Shown here: one piece after another, positions 43,504 to 55,269 of the stretch | Position numbering within the stretch: position 1 is the stretch's first letter | Layout: each line of letters opens with the position of its first letter | DNA from: Salvia splendens | Lineage: Eukaryota > Streptophyta > Magnoliopsida > Lamiales > Lamiaceae | NCBI RefSeq assembly: GCF_004379255.2 | Contig: NW_024598547.1 | Span: 20,670-84,669 of the forward strand | DNA length: 64,000 nt | Direction of reading: 5' to 3' | Notes under the pieces: model-generated | Told to the model about the DNA's origin: nothing | Seen by the model: the letters and a program-made list of their open reading frames with translations, nothing else | Databases searched by the model: none | Program-made: the position numbers and the translations under genes

Positions 43504-44313
43504 GATGGTAGAAATTATTTTATCACCTTTATTGATGATTTCTCACGGTATGGTTATATATATCTATTGTGTGAAAAGGCTGAATCAGTGAATGTCTTAA
43601 AGATATTCATAGATGAAGTGGAAAGGAAACTAGATAGAAAAGTAAAAGTTGTGAGATCAGATAGAGGTGATGAATTCTACGGAAAGTTTAATGAATCTGG
43701 ACAATGTCCGGGTCCATTTGCAAAGTACCTCGAAAGCAAGGGCATTTGTGCACAATATACAATGCCCGGTACTTCGCAACAGAATGGTGTAGCGGAAAGG
43801 CGAAATCGTACTCTTTTGGATATGGTTAGATGCATGTTAAGTGGGTGTAATTTACCTCTTTCGTTGTGGATTTATGCATTAAAGACTGCAACGTATATGC
43901 TTAATCGGGTTCCTAGTAAGGCAGTTCCAAAGACACCTTTCGAACTGTGGACGGGAAGGAAACCGAGTTTAAGGCATTTACGTATTTAGGGTTGCCCCGC
44001 AGAAGTAAAGTTGTATAATCCACACGAAAAGAAGCTGGATTTAAAGACGGTCAGTGGATATTTCATTGGCTATCCAGATAAGTCGAAAGGATATACATTC
44101 TATTGTCCTAACCATAGTACGAGGATAGTTGAGACGGGTAATGCTAGGTTCATTGAAATTAGTGGGAGTGATGAACCTCGTAAAGTGGACTTTAATGAAG
44201 TTCAAGAAAAGGTTGTTCATCCACCTTTTGTTGCACCTAAGATTGTTGTTCCTATTAAACAACATGAAGTGCATAACCCACCTATTGAGATTGAAGATGA
44301 ACCAGTCATAATT
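43504..44313 (+). pseudogene. copia integrase with in-frame stops
   Basis: After the TGA the same frame gives YFITFIDDFSRYGYIYLLCE, VVRSDRGDEF (second Asp), a TMPGTSQQNGVAERRNRTLLDM segment with the Glu, then PLSLWIYALKTATYMLNRVPS and ELWTGRKPSLRHLRI. TAG at 43987 (where integrases usually read WGCPAEV) and TAA at 44314 follow. The D, D, E residues are all still present. YNPHEKKLDLKTVSGYFIGY is the usual C-terminal segment. Confidence 0.88.
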
Positions 44314-44489
44314 TAAGAACGAAATGATGAACCAATAGAACCTTTAAGACGATCGGCCATATCGGATGACTATGTGGTATATTCCGTTGAAAGTGAATGT
44401 GACTTGAGCATTGATAAAGATCCTATCTCATTCCAACAAGCCATGGAAAGTGACAATTCTGAAATTGGTTAAATGCAACAAAGGATGAG

Positions 44490-45326
44490 ATGAAATCCAT
44501 GAGAGATAACAATGTTTGGGACTTAGTAGAATTGCCTACGGGTTTTAAAGCCATTGGTTGTAAATGGATCTTTAAAACAAAACGTGATTCGAAAGGTAAC
44601 ATTGAAAGGTACAAGGCTCGCCTTGTTGCCAAAGGATTCACTCAAAATGATGGCATTGACTACAAAGAAACCTTCTCTCCAGTTTCAAAGAAGGATTCTT
44701 TAAGAGTTGTATTGGCTTTGGTGGCTCATTATAACTTGGAGCTTCACCAAATGGATGTAAAGACGGCCTTTCTTAATGGAGTACTAGAAGAAGAGGTATA
44801 CATGAAACAACCCGAAGGATTCATGATAGAAGGGCAAGAAGGCTTAGTATGTAAGTTGAGAAAGTCAATATATGGACTCAAACAAGCTTCCAGACAATGG
44901 TATATAAAGTTTAATGATATCATTGTTTCATATGGCTTTGTAGAGATCATCGTTGATAGATGTATCTACATTAAAATCAGTGGGAGCAAGTTTATCATAT
45001 TAGTCCTATATGTTGATGATATTTTGCTAGCCGCAAATGACATGGGTTTACTACATGATGTAAAGAAGTATCTCTCTTTAAACTTTGAAATGAAGGATAT
45101 GGGTGAGGCATCTTTTGTGATCGGAATAGAGATATTCCGGGATAGATCACACGGATTGTTAAGTCTGTCTCAGAAAGGCTATATCAATAAAGTTTTAGAG
45201 AGATATAGAATGGATAAATGCTCCGCAGGAATTGCTCCAATTCAGAAGGGAGACAAGTTTAGCTTAATGCAATGTCCGAAAAATGAATTGGAGCGTAAGG
45301 AGATGGAAAGGATTCCTTATGCATAA
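44490..45326 (+). pseudogene. copia reverse transcriptase
   Basis: An open stretch of 278 codons begins after a shift near 44470. Motifs: AIGCKWIFKTKRDSKGNIER, ARLVAKGFTQNDGIDYKETF, LHQMDVKTAFLNG, YGLKQASRQWY, and the catalytic YVDDILLA near 45008. The RT core therefore looks intact, but it is separated from integrase by stops and a shift and ends at TAA 45324. Confidence 0.92.
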
Positions 45327-46313
45327 GTGGTTGGGAGTTTGAACTATGTTCAAACATGCACGTGACCAGATATCACCTTCACGGTTGGGATGCTGGGTCG
45401 ATATCAAAGTAATCCCGGTATGGACCACTGGAAGGCTACAAAGAAAGTCCTCAGGTACTTGCAAGGCACCTAGAGCACATGTTTATTTAAAGATGATCTG
45501 ATGACTTAAATGTCATTGGTTCAGATTCAGATTATGCCTGATGCGTCAATGGTAGAAATTGATGATTGGCTATTTGTTCCTTTAATTAGTGGGAGCAATA
45601 TCATGGAAAATGGAAAATAGTTTGTCATTGCTATTTCCATTATGAAAGTTGATTTTTGGTTCGCTTTGAGGCCAAAGTTCATGAAAAGTAATTGCGAAAC
45701 ATAAATCTTGAGACTTGGGATTGTTAACATTATGGCCAAGTCACTAAGATTTTGTTGTGATGATTTCGCAGAAATCTTCTTCATAAAAGAAAGATAGGTA
45801 CATAAAAGGTGATACACACATGCAGTGTGAGTACTTATTTGTAAAGGAAGAAGTACAGAAACATAAAGTGTCTTTGAGCAGAATAGAACAATATAATAAG
45901 AACGTTTACGTTAAATGAAAGATTACCCAAGTGGCCATGAAAAGTATATGGGTATTATTATAGAAAGTCTTGCTATATGAATTATATTGTGCTCATAAGG
46001 AGTAAGATACTTAGAATTCAATAAAAGTCTGTTTCTGTTTATTGATATGTTATCATTAAGGTTTGTATACAGTATGGTTCTTAAATAACATATGTTGAAT
46101 TGAGAATAAAGGTTCATCTCAATGGAAGGATCATATGAAGTTAGAATTGATTTGTGATACATGGAAGGAATCATGTCGACTAAATGATTGTGTGACCGCC
46201 ATGATTCAATCAAGTCTAACTTTATAGGTATTTAAAGGATATATGAGCTTGATGTTAAAATGCGCAGAAAAAGTTATTAAACCATTGAAAGATACAAAGG
46301 TCAAGTGGGAGAA
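45327..46313 (+). pseudogene. RNase H remnant and 3' non-coding part of the copia element
   Basis: VVGSLNYVQTCT, stop, [18 protein letters not shown] and KVLRYLQGT mark the RT-RNase H junction to about 45474. Beyond 45500 only scraps of RNase H can be read between stops. The end, TCAAGTGGGAGAA, is the polypurine tract. Confidence 0.75.
46301..46313 (+). other. Polypurine tract of the copia element
   Basis: TCAAGTGGGAGAA abuts the 3' LTR start TGTAGG. Confidence 0.85.
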
Positions 46314-47342
46314 TGTAGGAATATTTATATTCCTATATGTGACCTATGTAGATATTGGTTTAATATTAAAGTTCAAGTTCATACTTAAAGTTGGATTCTA
46401 ATATAAAAGACGATACCGTGATGGATGGTTTCGATTAAAGAGTTAGAATCGGGTGTATTGATAACCCTCCTCTCTTGCCTAAATAATTATGGGATAAAAC
46501 GTGTATATGATTGTGGAGTATATAAATATATATACAGTAAAGTTATATACAAGAATATATATATATATATCATAATGATTGCATATATATGTATATATAT
46601 ATACATGTCACATAATATATATATTTATGTGTGAGGTAATGATTATATATATATATAGTAATGATTGCATGTATATATATATATATATATGAATGAAAGG
46701 TGCAGCACGTAAATTATGTGTGTAGTAGCGGTTGTGACATGTCTCTTCATAAAGAGACACGTCCTTTGCTGAATAGATGCATAGTATTTATATATACGAG
46801 AATATATATATATATATCATAATGATTGCATATATATGTATATATATATACATGTCACGTAATATATATATTTATGTGTGAGGTAATGATTATATATATA
46901 TATAGTAATGATTGCATGTATATATATATATATATGAATGAAAGGTGCAGCACGTAAATTATGTGTGTAGTAGCGGTTGTGACATGTCTCTTCATAAAGA
47001 GACACGTCCTTTGCTGAATAGATGCATAGTATTTATATATACGTGAATATTTACACCCACGATATATACGAAAAGAATTACAGAAAGATGTATGTACACA
47101 TAAAAGATCCAGATTCTTTATCCATAAAAAAAAAAAGAATCAGCAAAGGGAAGGCCAAAGAGGGGAAAACATCAACCGCGGCTTTTAGGGGAAACATCAA
47201 CTCGTGGAATTCCACCCTACATCAAATATGAGCTATGGATGGAGGTTGGTGAATCATCTCTTGTATGTGTTATGTGTTTGGTTGAATTAATACGAATCTA
47301 GAATGTGATTTCGGTATAGAGATCGGTAAAGAATGGCTTACA
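46314..47342 (+). repeat. 3' LTR of the copia element, enlarged by a 245-bp tandem duplication
   Basis: It has the same ends as the 5' LTR but is 246 bp longer. The block from the AATATATATATATCATAATG tract to ATGCATAGTATTTATATATACG occurs twice in a row (about 46554-46798 and 46800-47041). Outside this, only a handful of substitutions and TA-length changes separate the LTRs. Confidence 0.93.
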
Positions 47343-47347
47343 TTCCA

Positions 47348-47691
47348 CACAATTATACGACGATAAAGAAGGCAACCATTATCGAAAAAGTAACCCTCAC
47401 GAGAAACGTCACAGTTTTTGCAGACTTGGAAAAAAATGAACGAATAGAGTATTATTCCAATAATTTCTTGCTTAAAAATGATACCACATGTAATTACATC
47501 ATGTAAAAAATACTATTTATTACTCCCAAATATGCAACACAGGAAGCACTTTGCAGATCGACTTCTTAGTATCTCACAACATTGAGATCTGATTTGTATT
47601 AATTCACAATTATATATAGCAGAGCGAAATGAAAATGTCACAAGTAGATTTACTGGTACAAGACAGCTGATACACTTCACAAGAGCTGAAT
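47348..47691. other. 3' flank of the MO25-like gene
   Basis: AT-rich, without other features. It should contain the 3' UTR of the gene on the minus strand. Confidence 0.5.
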
Positions 47692-50600
47692 TCATGGCCG
47701 CTCTTTAGGCTCGAGTGCAGCAATTTCTTTGACAACTTGCGCTTTATCGGCCTCGAACTGCTCATCCTCTGCAACCGGAAAAAAAAATCAGAAACACACC
47801 CAATAATGCAAATAAAAATATTCGAAGATTATCTGTGAATATATCATTCCTCGATTTTACCTTTGTCGGGCTTGAAATCAGCAAAGAGGCGGAGGAGCTT
47901 GCTTCGGTTGGTGATGAGAATACTAACAATATCCGGAGGTTTGTTCTGATTAGCTGCAAATAACTGCACATATTTGCATTGCAGGCCACAGTATGAGTTA
48001 CCTAAGTATTTCCAATGTACTACTATATGTGATCGGTAGTATAAAACTGTACCTTGAAAACATGGAATGCTTCAATCTGTATGCTCTTGCTCGTCTCCTG
48101 GGATAAGTCAACAGTTCAGCACTAACATATGGTACGCGATATGCATGACAAAATATCTCAAATTCTTTCAAGTAAGACATCACCAAGATGACAGGGTTCA
48201 GAACGAATTAACATTTTAATTCATTTAACGTGTTCAGGAAGGGGTTCAGAATATGGTAAGTCATTGAACACGACAAAAACCCTAAACCCTAAGTAGCGAG
48301 CTTTCAAGCTCTTATGACATTGATTACAATAGAATAAACAGTCTGTAGTCTGTGATAAGAATATTCAAGAATGAATGGGGTCTAATAGCATCAGATCAAT
48401 TCAAATTCTTGAGATTAATTAAATTACAATTTGCTATGCACTTAAAACCTACATATATTTCATTTCTCAACACTTCGCCAGCCATTTAAATGGAAGGGGA
48501 CTTAGGGAAGTGAGGACTGACTAAAGCCAAGAAAGTAACATACCCTGAGAAGATTCATGAGGATCCTCAAGTTGTCCCTTGAGCTAACATATCGTGTCAT
48601 TACAGCTGAATTCGAACGATCCAGCAAGATATCACCCAAGAGCTGAAAGGGGTGCATCATCAAGAATCAGAATCATAGTCAACCATACAGAAACAATTGT
48701 GCATGTGAATGGTTCATCATGTGAATGATGTCTAACAATACTAAAAAGGAGATACAGGCACCACATTACCTTGATAGCCTGCCTCCTAGTGATGTAGTTA
48801 GTAGATTCTAGCAGCTTCGAGTTGTACTCCGCAAAGAACTACAAGAGGTGAAAAGCAAATCAGGATCAGATGCGATGCTCATGAAGGACTCCAAAAAACT
48901 ATATTGTGATATTTGAGGGTGGGACATGCAACAACATATTATGAGGTATGGCTGGGTCTCTGAGTTGTTTGTATTGACCAATGAGCATAATGTATAAAAG
49001 CATGTAGAGACAATATTCGAAGCTCTGCGGTATAAATATTAAATCAGAAAATAAGCAGTACAAAGAAGCTCTAGGTACTAAAGCAGTAAAAACTTACCCA
49101 GTCATAGTTTTTAGAAAGGAATTCGGCTACTGTTGACTTGTGCCTAGTCAATAATTCCTGCAATAAGATGTCAATCCTGTTAGATAGACTTTAATGTCAG
49201 TACACATGCCAAAATTACCAAAAAAATGCATCATTAAGGAGCATAATCTAGAACTTAAATAACCTAGGTTTCAGTAGCTTATATCATTAGTGTCTTAGAA
49301 GAAAATTGGCACACTGTGGACCTCATACATCATCTAGGTGTTGCACATGTAGTAAACCATTCATGTAAGAACACATGAAGAAAAATATAGGGTCATAAAA
49401 GATAATGCTACCCAGCTTAACAACCGAGTCGCGCATCTCATCGAACATCAATACATCATAAGTTCACTTTTCCCATTACCATCCCTAGCACTTCCTCAAA
49501 TCATAGTAAACCTGAATGTTATCTCTTTAAGGAATAAGGTATTCTATTAAAGATTTTTCACCAAGCAACCACATTTTTAGTAGAGTGTCAAATGAGGGAA
49601 CTGTATACTTAACACTAACTGCATATGAACCTTCTAACGATTAGTTAAAATGTAAAAGTCAGTAACTTGTCAACTACACTGCATATACTACAGTGCAGCA
49701 AAGTGAAAGAAAAACCATTTATTGAAAAAAGGAGGATAATATATAATCACTGCTTCAGATGGAATACCCAACCTTGAAAGTAGCAGCAGCATCTGAGGCA
49801 ATGTCGAAATTTGGAAGTTGGATAAAATCAAAAAATTTCTTCATATGCTCCGATTCCAAAACATACCTATAGGACAAAGCAGATCCCAGCATTAATAAAA
49901 TGTTGGTTTTAATCTGCAGCACTTAAACACTGAAGTAAGCTAATGCAATAAAGAAAACAAAAAAGGCAGGCAATGTAGTCAGTGACTGCATACATGATAG
50001 AATGATCCACACAAGATATCAGAAAACGAGAAAATTGAGTGATTTACTCACTTTGCAACAATTTGATGGCGTATGCATTCCCTCAACATTGCACCATAGT
50101 GTAAAGCCAGCTCAGTGTTCTCATACCTAGATGCAAAAAAAAAACAAATTGAAGTCAATAGATTGCAAACAAGAATGAAATCCCAATTCAAATGAAAGCC
50201 TGGAAATATAAGTTATTTCATTGAACAATCCAGAATCTAATGCAAATTCTTTATCATAACATACCCTGCTATTAAGATATCCATAAGATCTATGTTCTTT
50301 TCCAAGTAATCACACGCAATCAACTTTGACTGAACCTGTTGCCTCTGCAGATTTGCAACAACCTGAGTAGCATCTTTGCGGGTCTGCGAAATTGTCTCAT
50401 CAGTCAACTGAACTATCCCTTCACTTCTAATCGTAATGAATTAAATTCAACAACTATAGGTTTACAAATTTATAGACTAGGAACTCAAGCACCATTCAAT
50501 ACAACCATAAAGCTAAATGCACAAGACAGAACTCTGATCATTTCTAGTAACCAAATTAGTGATTAACCCTACACGTACCTCTAAATTCAACTTCGGCAGA

Positions 50601-51273
50601 CATGTAATTAGGATGCGAAGAGTGTCCTCTCTGAAAAACTCCTGAGTCAACTGGGCACAGGCTTCTGCCACTGGCTCAGATTCACTGTCCCCATAAAGAA
50701 CTTGCTTCAATTCTCTCATTAGTTTGCTCAATTCCACCATCTGCACAGTACAATCAGCAAAAGACATACCATTAGAATCAAATAAGGATCGTAAAATCAT
50801 CTACGCGACCGCACTCCACTTGCTACCATACAACAATACAAAACAGACATTTCAAACACCAGAAGCCATCAACTAAACCATCAATACAGAGCTTTGCCTA
50901 TACCCAATGATGGTACCTTCTGAAATTCAATTCCAAAGCAGCTACTCACAAAAACATAGACATTCCAATCATGACCTAAATGAGCACAAAATTAACAAGT
51001 GGAACAGTAGCTCGTCAAGCCGACTAATACCGCAATTCACTAACTAATAACAGAAACGATTTGCCTTCTATCGAAATTCGACGATAATGTCAAACTACAA
51101 GCATCACCAGATCAACCAAAGCTAAACGCAAGGAAGTTAAACAAGAGAACCTTCTCGTCTCGCTTGCTCTCCTTAGTATCAGGAGCGCCGAGATCGGCGA
51201 AGATGAGTAGATCGCGAGTCTGCCGCACCAAATCGACCGGAGTCCTCGGCTTGGACTTGAACAGACTCTTCAT
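47692..51273 (-). CDS. MO25/CAB39-like protein, 11 exons, 341 aa
   Basis: MO25 proteins are helical-repeat scaffolds that bind and activate STE20/GCK-type kinases. In plants they are linked to cell polarity and division. Exons on the minus strand are 51273-51151, 50740-50579, 50383-50265, 50126-50052, 49866-49773, 49157-49098, 48838-48770, 48642-48544, 48097-48053, 47963-47861 and 47768-47692. They total 1026 nt with all phases consistent and GT-AG introns throughout. Diagnostic stretches: [20 protein letters not shown] at the N end, [80 protein letters not shown] and [20 protein letters not shown], ending PKERP. I chose the start at MKSLF because the family begins there. An upstream in-frame ATG at 51381 would add 36 Pro/Gly-rich residues. 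Confidence 0.95.
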
Positions 51274-51628
51274 CTTAGCGTTTTCCGAGCCGCCGTCGGT
51301 GGTATCTGGTATCGGAAGCCTACGGACGGACGCCTGTGGTGCCAGCGGCCGCTGCGGCGGCGGTTTCCCGCCGGAAGACAAACACCCTCCTATTTTGGAT
51401 AATTGTTAAATCCCCCCTTTTTTGTGAAAAATGGCCTTGAACTTGTTGAAGTTAGCTCGACTCTTTTCCAATCGATTGGTTTAGGGATTCGGATTCAGCA
51501 AAGCTGATTTTTCGTGGTGAATCCTAACAGAATATTTTGGAGCTTTGTGTATCAGAATGATTTTGTGGGGGATTTTTTTAAAATTTTATTTATATAAGGT
51601 AGATGACTCGACGGTGTGAAGCATTTGT
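51274..51628. other. Upstream region of the MO25-like gene
   Basis: Contains the probable 5' UTR, with an in-frame ATG at 51381, and the proximal promoter. The Harbinger element begins about 355 bp upstream of the MKSLF start, so the native promoter is short. Confidence 0.45.
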
Positions 51629-51877
51629 AGAGCATCCAAAGTTAGTGCGGATGTCCCGGTGGACATCCCGGCGGACTTTCCAAAAACTCCTTCTGTCACG
51701 TTATTAGAATATCTCACTGCACAATGATAGACATCCCCAAGACATCCCGGCGGACATCCACAATAATAAAAATTCACAAATCCACAAATATGTAATTTAC
51801 GGAATTAAAATTTCGATACGAATAAGGAGAAAATGCAACGATTTTATTTAAATAGTAAAAAACATACATAATTATTT

Positions 51878-53276
51878 TTAAAAAAATACATAGTTAAAAA
51901 AATTACAGCCCAAAGCTTCGACAAACGCGGCCCCCGCCTCACTCCCGGGCAGGGGTGGTATCCCCAAATCGCACCTCATACTGTCGATGACATCCTTCAG
52001 CATCAACTTGTATAAGGGGTCTGTCGATGCATGCCACTTGCCCATGGTGTCTAGCAGACTTTGCGTTTGCTGCATACGGGCGAGATGGATGAGCTCGAGA
52101 TTGAGCTGGGAAGGAGCTTCCAATTGGACCTCGTGGGACCCGCTGGCGCTTCCCCTAGCCAGCCGCATCGCAGTCTTTTGCCCAACCGGGCGACGGCGGG
52201 AAGACGATTGAGGGGTAGGGAACTCTGCCTCGGCGTCGGGGAGGTCGTGGGAACCGGCACTGCTGCTGTGCTCGCCGGAGGCGTTTATCTTCGTCCGCTT
52301 CGGCCAGCCAGCTTCAACGCCCACACTAAACTTGGCAGAAGTATGCACCACTAGATAGACCTCCAAATATTTGAACTCCCCGAAACCCAAAGAACTGTCG
52401 GGTACTGCTGCATGGACAAAACCTTCACATCCTCGGCGGACATGCCGCTGGTTGCCGTGCGGAGGTTGTTTTGGCAGATGCCGGAAAATAGGCTAAGGTG
52501 TATCCTCAGCCGCTCCCACTGTTTCCTGCATTGCTCTCCATCGTGAGGCTTCCCACCTGCCGTTTTGAATTGGAGGTAGCTTTGGCTAATGCGCCACCAC
52601 ATTCTGTCGATATACTAGTTAGCCCCGATGTAGGGATCCTCGACTACACCGACCCAGCCCTTCGCCAGCGCGACGCACTCCCCTATGCTCCAGATGGTTC
52701 TCTTTCTCCCGTCGGCTTCCTCCCCCCGGCCCCAGCCCCACCCTCGTCCCACGCACGCGAGGACGAGGTAGTGCTCTTGCCCTTCCCTTTGCCCTACTTC
52801 CTCGTCCTCCCTACCGCCGGTGGCATCGCAGTGGGAGACTCCCTGACGGGAGATAGCCCCAACTCCTCAAAAGAGAAAGTCTTAATGCCGGTGAACTGAG
52901 TCTCCAGAGGAGTACTCTGGGGGGAATCACTAGACAATAAATCCATGTAGGGGCGATATACATTGTCCCCAGGTGATTGGGGGACCCCCTGCCTGCTACC
53001 CCCGCAGCGGCAGGCATGCCCTGCATCATCCCGGGCATTTGGGGGATCATCGGGATAGGCGCCATCCCCGTCATCGTGGCACTCACCCCGACCATTTGGG
53101 GCATCATCCCACCCATCCCTGCACACCAAGGCAGATACATATTGTAGTACCCGGGCATCATCCCTGCCATTTGGGGTTAGGGCATAATCCCGGACATCGG
53201 TGCACTTCCGCTGGCGTTTCCCCATCTCTAACGGGAAACGTCGGCGTTTGTGACTCGCTTGTGGCGGGAGAATCAC
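51878..53276 (-). pseudogene. Harbinger ORF1 (Myb/SANT-like with NAM-associated C-terminal domain), frameshifted
   Basis: Pieces in order: a Met/Pro/Gly-rich N part (MMPQMVGVSATMTGMAPIPM, 53170-52900), then PYMDLLSSDSPQSTPLETQF and TFSFEELGLSPV, a GERTIWS-type SANT region, then MWWRISQSYLQFKTAGGKPH and EQCRKQWERLRIHLSLFSGI (52602-52351). The tail (FKYLEVYLVVHTSAKFSVGV, RRRPVGQKTAMRLARGSASG, 52390-51878) matches the NAM-associated domain (PF14303-like). ORF1 proteins of PIF/Harbinger bind DNA and help the transposase. At least two frame changes make this copy non-functional. Confidence 0.75.
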
Positions 53277-53444
53277 TATCGTGGTGCTATATTTATCTTC
53301 AAAAGAAATGAAAGTAGAGAGAGAAACTCGTTAAAACAAGTGGTGCGAATGAAATGAAGTTCAACGAGCCGTATATATAGAGTTTTTTTATAAAATAAAA
53401 TAAAATAAAAAATAAAAAATTGGGACGTCTGCCGAGACGTCCGT

Positions 53445-54849
53445 TGATGTGTATTTTTCGAGCTTTTATATCAATGAACTAATAACACACAAGTAAATCA
53501 AATAGCTCTAAAATTACAACCTTTCTGCAAGAGTACAGATGTAGTTGTAGTAAAAGAGTGTCGAACCACAGGGAGGCGTGTGATTATTTAACAAGGTTTG
53601 ACAAGATTAATAAACTAAATTTAAAAACTAAAGTACGAAAATAGAGAAACTCAAGAGATAAAGAACATTGCTCCTAACAACATTCGGATGAATCACTATT
53701 GTATTGATTCTATATTCAAATTCATAAGCTATTGAGAACGATGATCAATTTTACACTCTAAAACTACTGAACATACTTAAAGAATTATAGTACTAGTACT
53801 AGCTGAACACATAGCCAAAAGTACCTACTCATTAGACTATCATTCCCGCGGAAGCGCAGTAAATACTAGACTAACTTCTCAAAGCCAACAGATATTATGG
53901 TTAGCTGAACACTTAACACATAACTTCTTCTCATCAAACTAAACTCCCACGGAAGCGTAGTAAGTATTAATTCAACTTTGAAGACTTTTTTACATCAATA
54001 TTCACTTATGCATTTTCCTTTGAACAAGGTAAAATTCATAAGTTTTTCATCTATGTTATCATCCAATTTCCAAGTTAAAGAGACATTAGAAAGAGGCGAA
54101 AAATATACTACATTAGATGCATCAAAACATAGCATATATAAAATCTGAACCATAGACAAAAAATCAAAGCTAATGATTAAATATAAAATCTCTACAATCA
54201 ATTCATCCTACTAGTGTTAGGAGCAATGAAGACAAACTAGCCACACATGCTAAAGAAGAAAAACCGTAGACTAATGGTGTTCCCCGATAGCCGGCGGTAG
54301 TCCGTCTCCGAGATGATCAAGATTGGATGCAGGATCCTCCTCCCTTCTTCCTCTTCTTCTCCCTTCTTTTCTCTCCAATTTCCTCCAAAACCGTCACCCC
54401 CCCAGAATGCTTCCCTTGATTCGTCCTTTAATTCCCTCTTCAAAACCGTCCCAAAAACTGCCGAGTTGCAGTTAGAGTTGAACCACCCGGCCGGGTGGAT
54501 TTTTGCAACTAAGAATTCACCCGACCGGGTGATAGGAATTCCGCCTTCTCTGGACACTTTACGCCTTGCGAATCTCACCCGACCGAGTGGATTTTGTTGG
54601 TGTACAACTCACCCGGGCGGGTGGTGGGCTCTGGACTCCGCATGCTTTATATATTTTACCCGACCGGGTGTCTTGAATCTGGAAATTCACCCGGCCGGGT
54701 GTAAGTTCTGGAATCCTCCAACATGCATTTCCGACGAACTTCCAGCTTTCAACCATCCTAAACTTCAATAAAAAACAACTTGATGAGTTATAATTAACAT
54801 AAAAATGTGTAGTCTAAGGGGAAAAATATAGGAAATATGCTTCGCATCA
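53445..54849 (-). repeat. LTR of an unclassified plant retrotransposon
   Basis: On the plus strand it starts TGATGTGTATTTTTCGAGC and ends CTTCGCATCA, giving TG...CA limits. It contains the GTGTCGAACCACAGGGAGG motif common in large plant LTRs. The next bases, read on the minus strand, are a polypurine tract AAGTTTGGGGGTATT, so this is a 3' LTR in minus orientation. A palindrome array lies at 54483-54702. Confidence 0.7.
54483..54702. repeat. Array of six GC-rich palindromes inside the LTR
   Basis: CCACCCGGCCGGGTGG, TCACCCGACCGGGTGA and variants start at 54483, 54517, 54575, 54609, 54656 and 54687. They pair with 34, 34 and 31 bp spacing, and each pair is followed by TTCTCTGGA, GCTCTGGA or TTCTGGA. 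Confidence 0.95.
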
Positions 54850-55229
54850 AATACCCCCAAACTTGAGCTCTTGCTCGCCCTCGAGCAAGATTGATTTTAA
54901 GCACAATAACTCAACAAAGTTTAACCCACAAATTTATTTCAAATGTTTCCATCACAAAGAATCAAGAAGGAACGTGAATGACAAAATCTAAACCCCCAAC
55001 ATTTCCAATCAAGATTTCCCACTCTCAAGAACAATCACTCATCAACCTAGAACTTCAAGTCAAAGTGCACTTCAAAGTAAGTCTGAGCATAAGATCATAC
55101 AACTCAAACCGTCGTCATTGACTCGTCAAGCATTACTTATCACATAGACTCGCGGATTTCAAATCAAACTTCTTTAACTCTACCAAACTATTTACAAAAC
55201 ATCCACAATGAATCAAATTCAAATCAGTA
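54850..55229 (-). mobile_element. Internal 3' remnant of the same LTR element
   Basis: It starts with the polypurine tract and continues with non-coding DNA containing GCTCTTGCTCGCCCTCGAGCAAG, a hairpin. No coding sequence or second LTR follows before Harbinger sequence resumes, so the rest was deleted. Confidence 0.55.
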
Positions 55230-55269
55230 AATATCCATTGTCGGGACGTCCTCCGTTGCGGATGCTCTT

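Larger units (their letters stand above)
40469..47347 (+). mobile_element. Ty1/copia retrotransposon with target duplication TTCCA
   Basis: Direct LTRs (40474-41256 and 46314-47342), a tRNA-iMet-type primer site, gag, protease, integrase, RT and RNase H remnants in copia order, a polypurine tract, and 5-bp duplications TTCCA (40469-40473, 47343-47347) define it. Coding parts carry stops and shifts, yet the LTRs are nearly identical outside length changes, so insertion is recent. It sits between the phosphatase promoter and the 3' end of the MO25-like gene, antisense to both. Confidence 0.95.
51629..55269 (-). mobile_element. PIF/Harbinger transposon with Myb-like ORF1, interrupted by an LTR element
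   Basis: The left end GAGCATCCAAAGTTAGTGCGG and right end (complement) GAGCATCCGCAACGGAGGAC are inverted repeats of the same family as 3413 and 21503. GGACATCCCGGCGGAC words recur near the left end. ORF1 lies on the minus strand. The DDE transposase ORF is absent. The run from 53445 to about 55230 is a later LTR-retroelement insertion that splits off the last 40 bp. Confidence 0.75.

Noticed and set aside
52498..52899. 133-codon plus-strand ORF rich in Pro
   Set aside because: It is the reverse strand of the Harbinger ORF1 coding region, which has the recognisable motifs.
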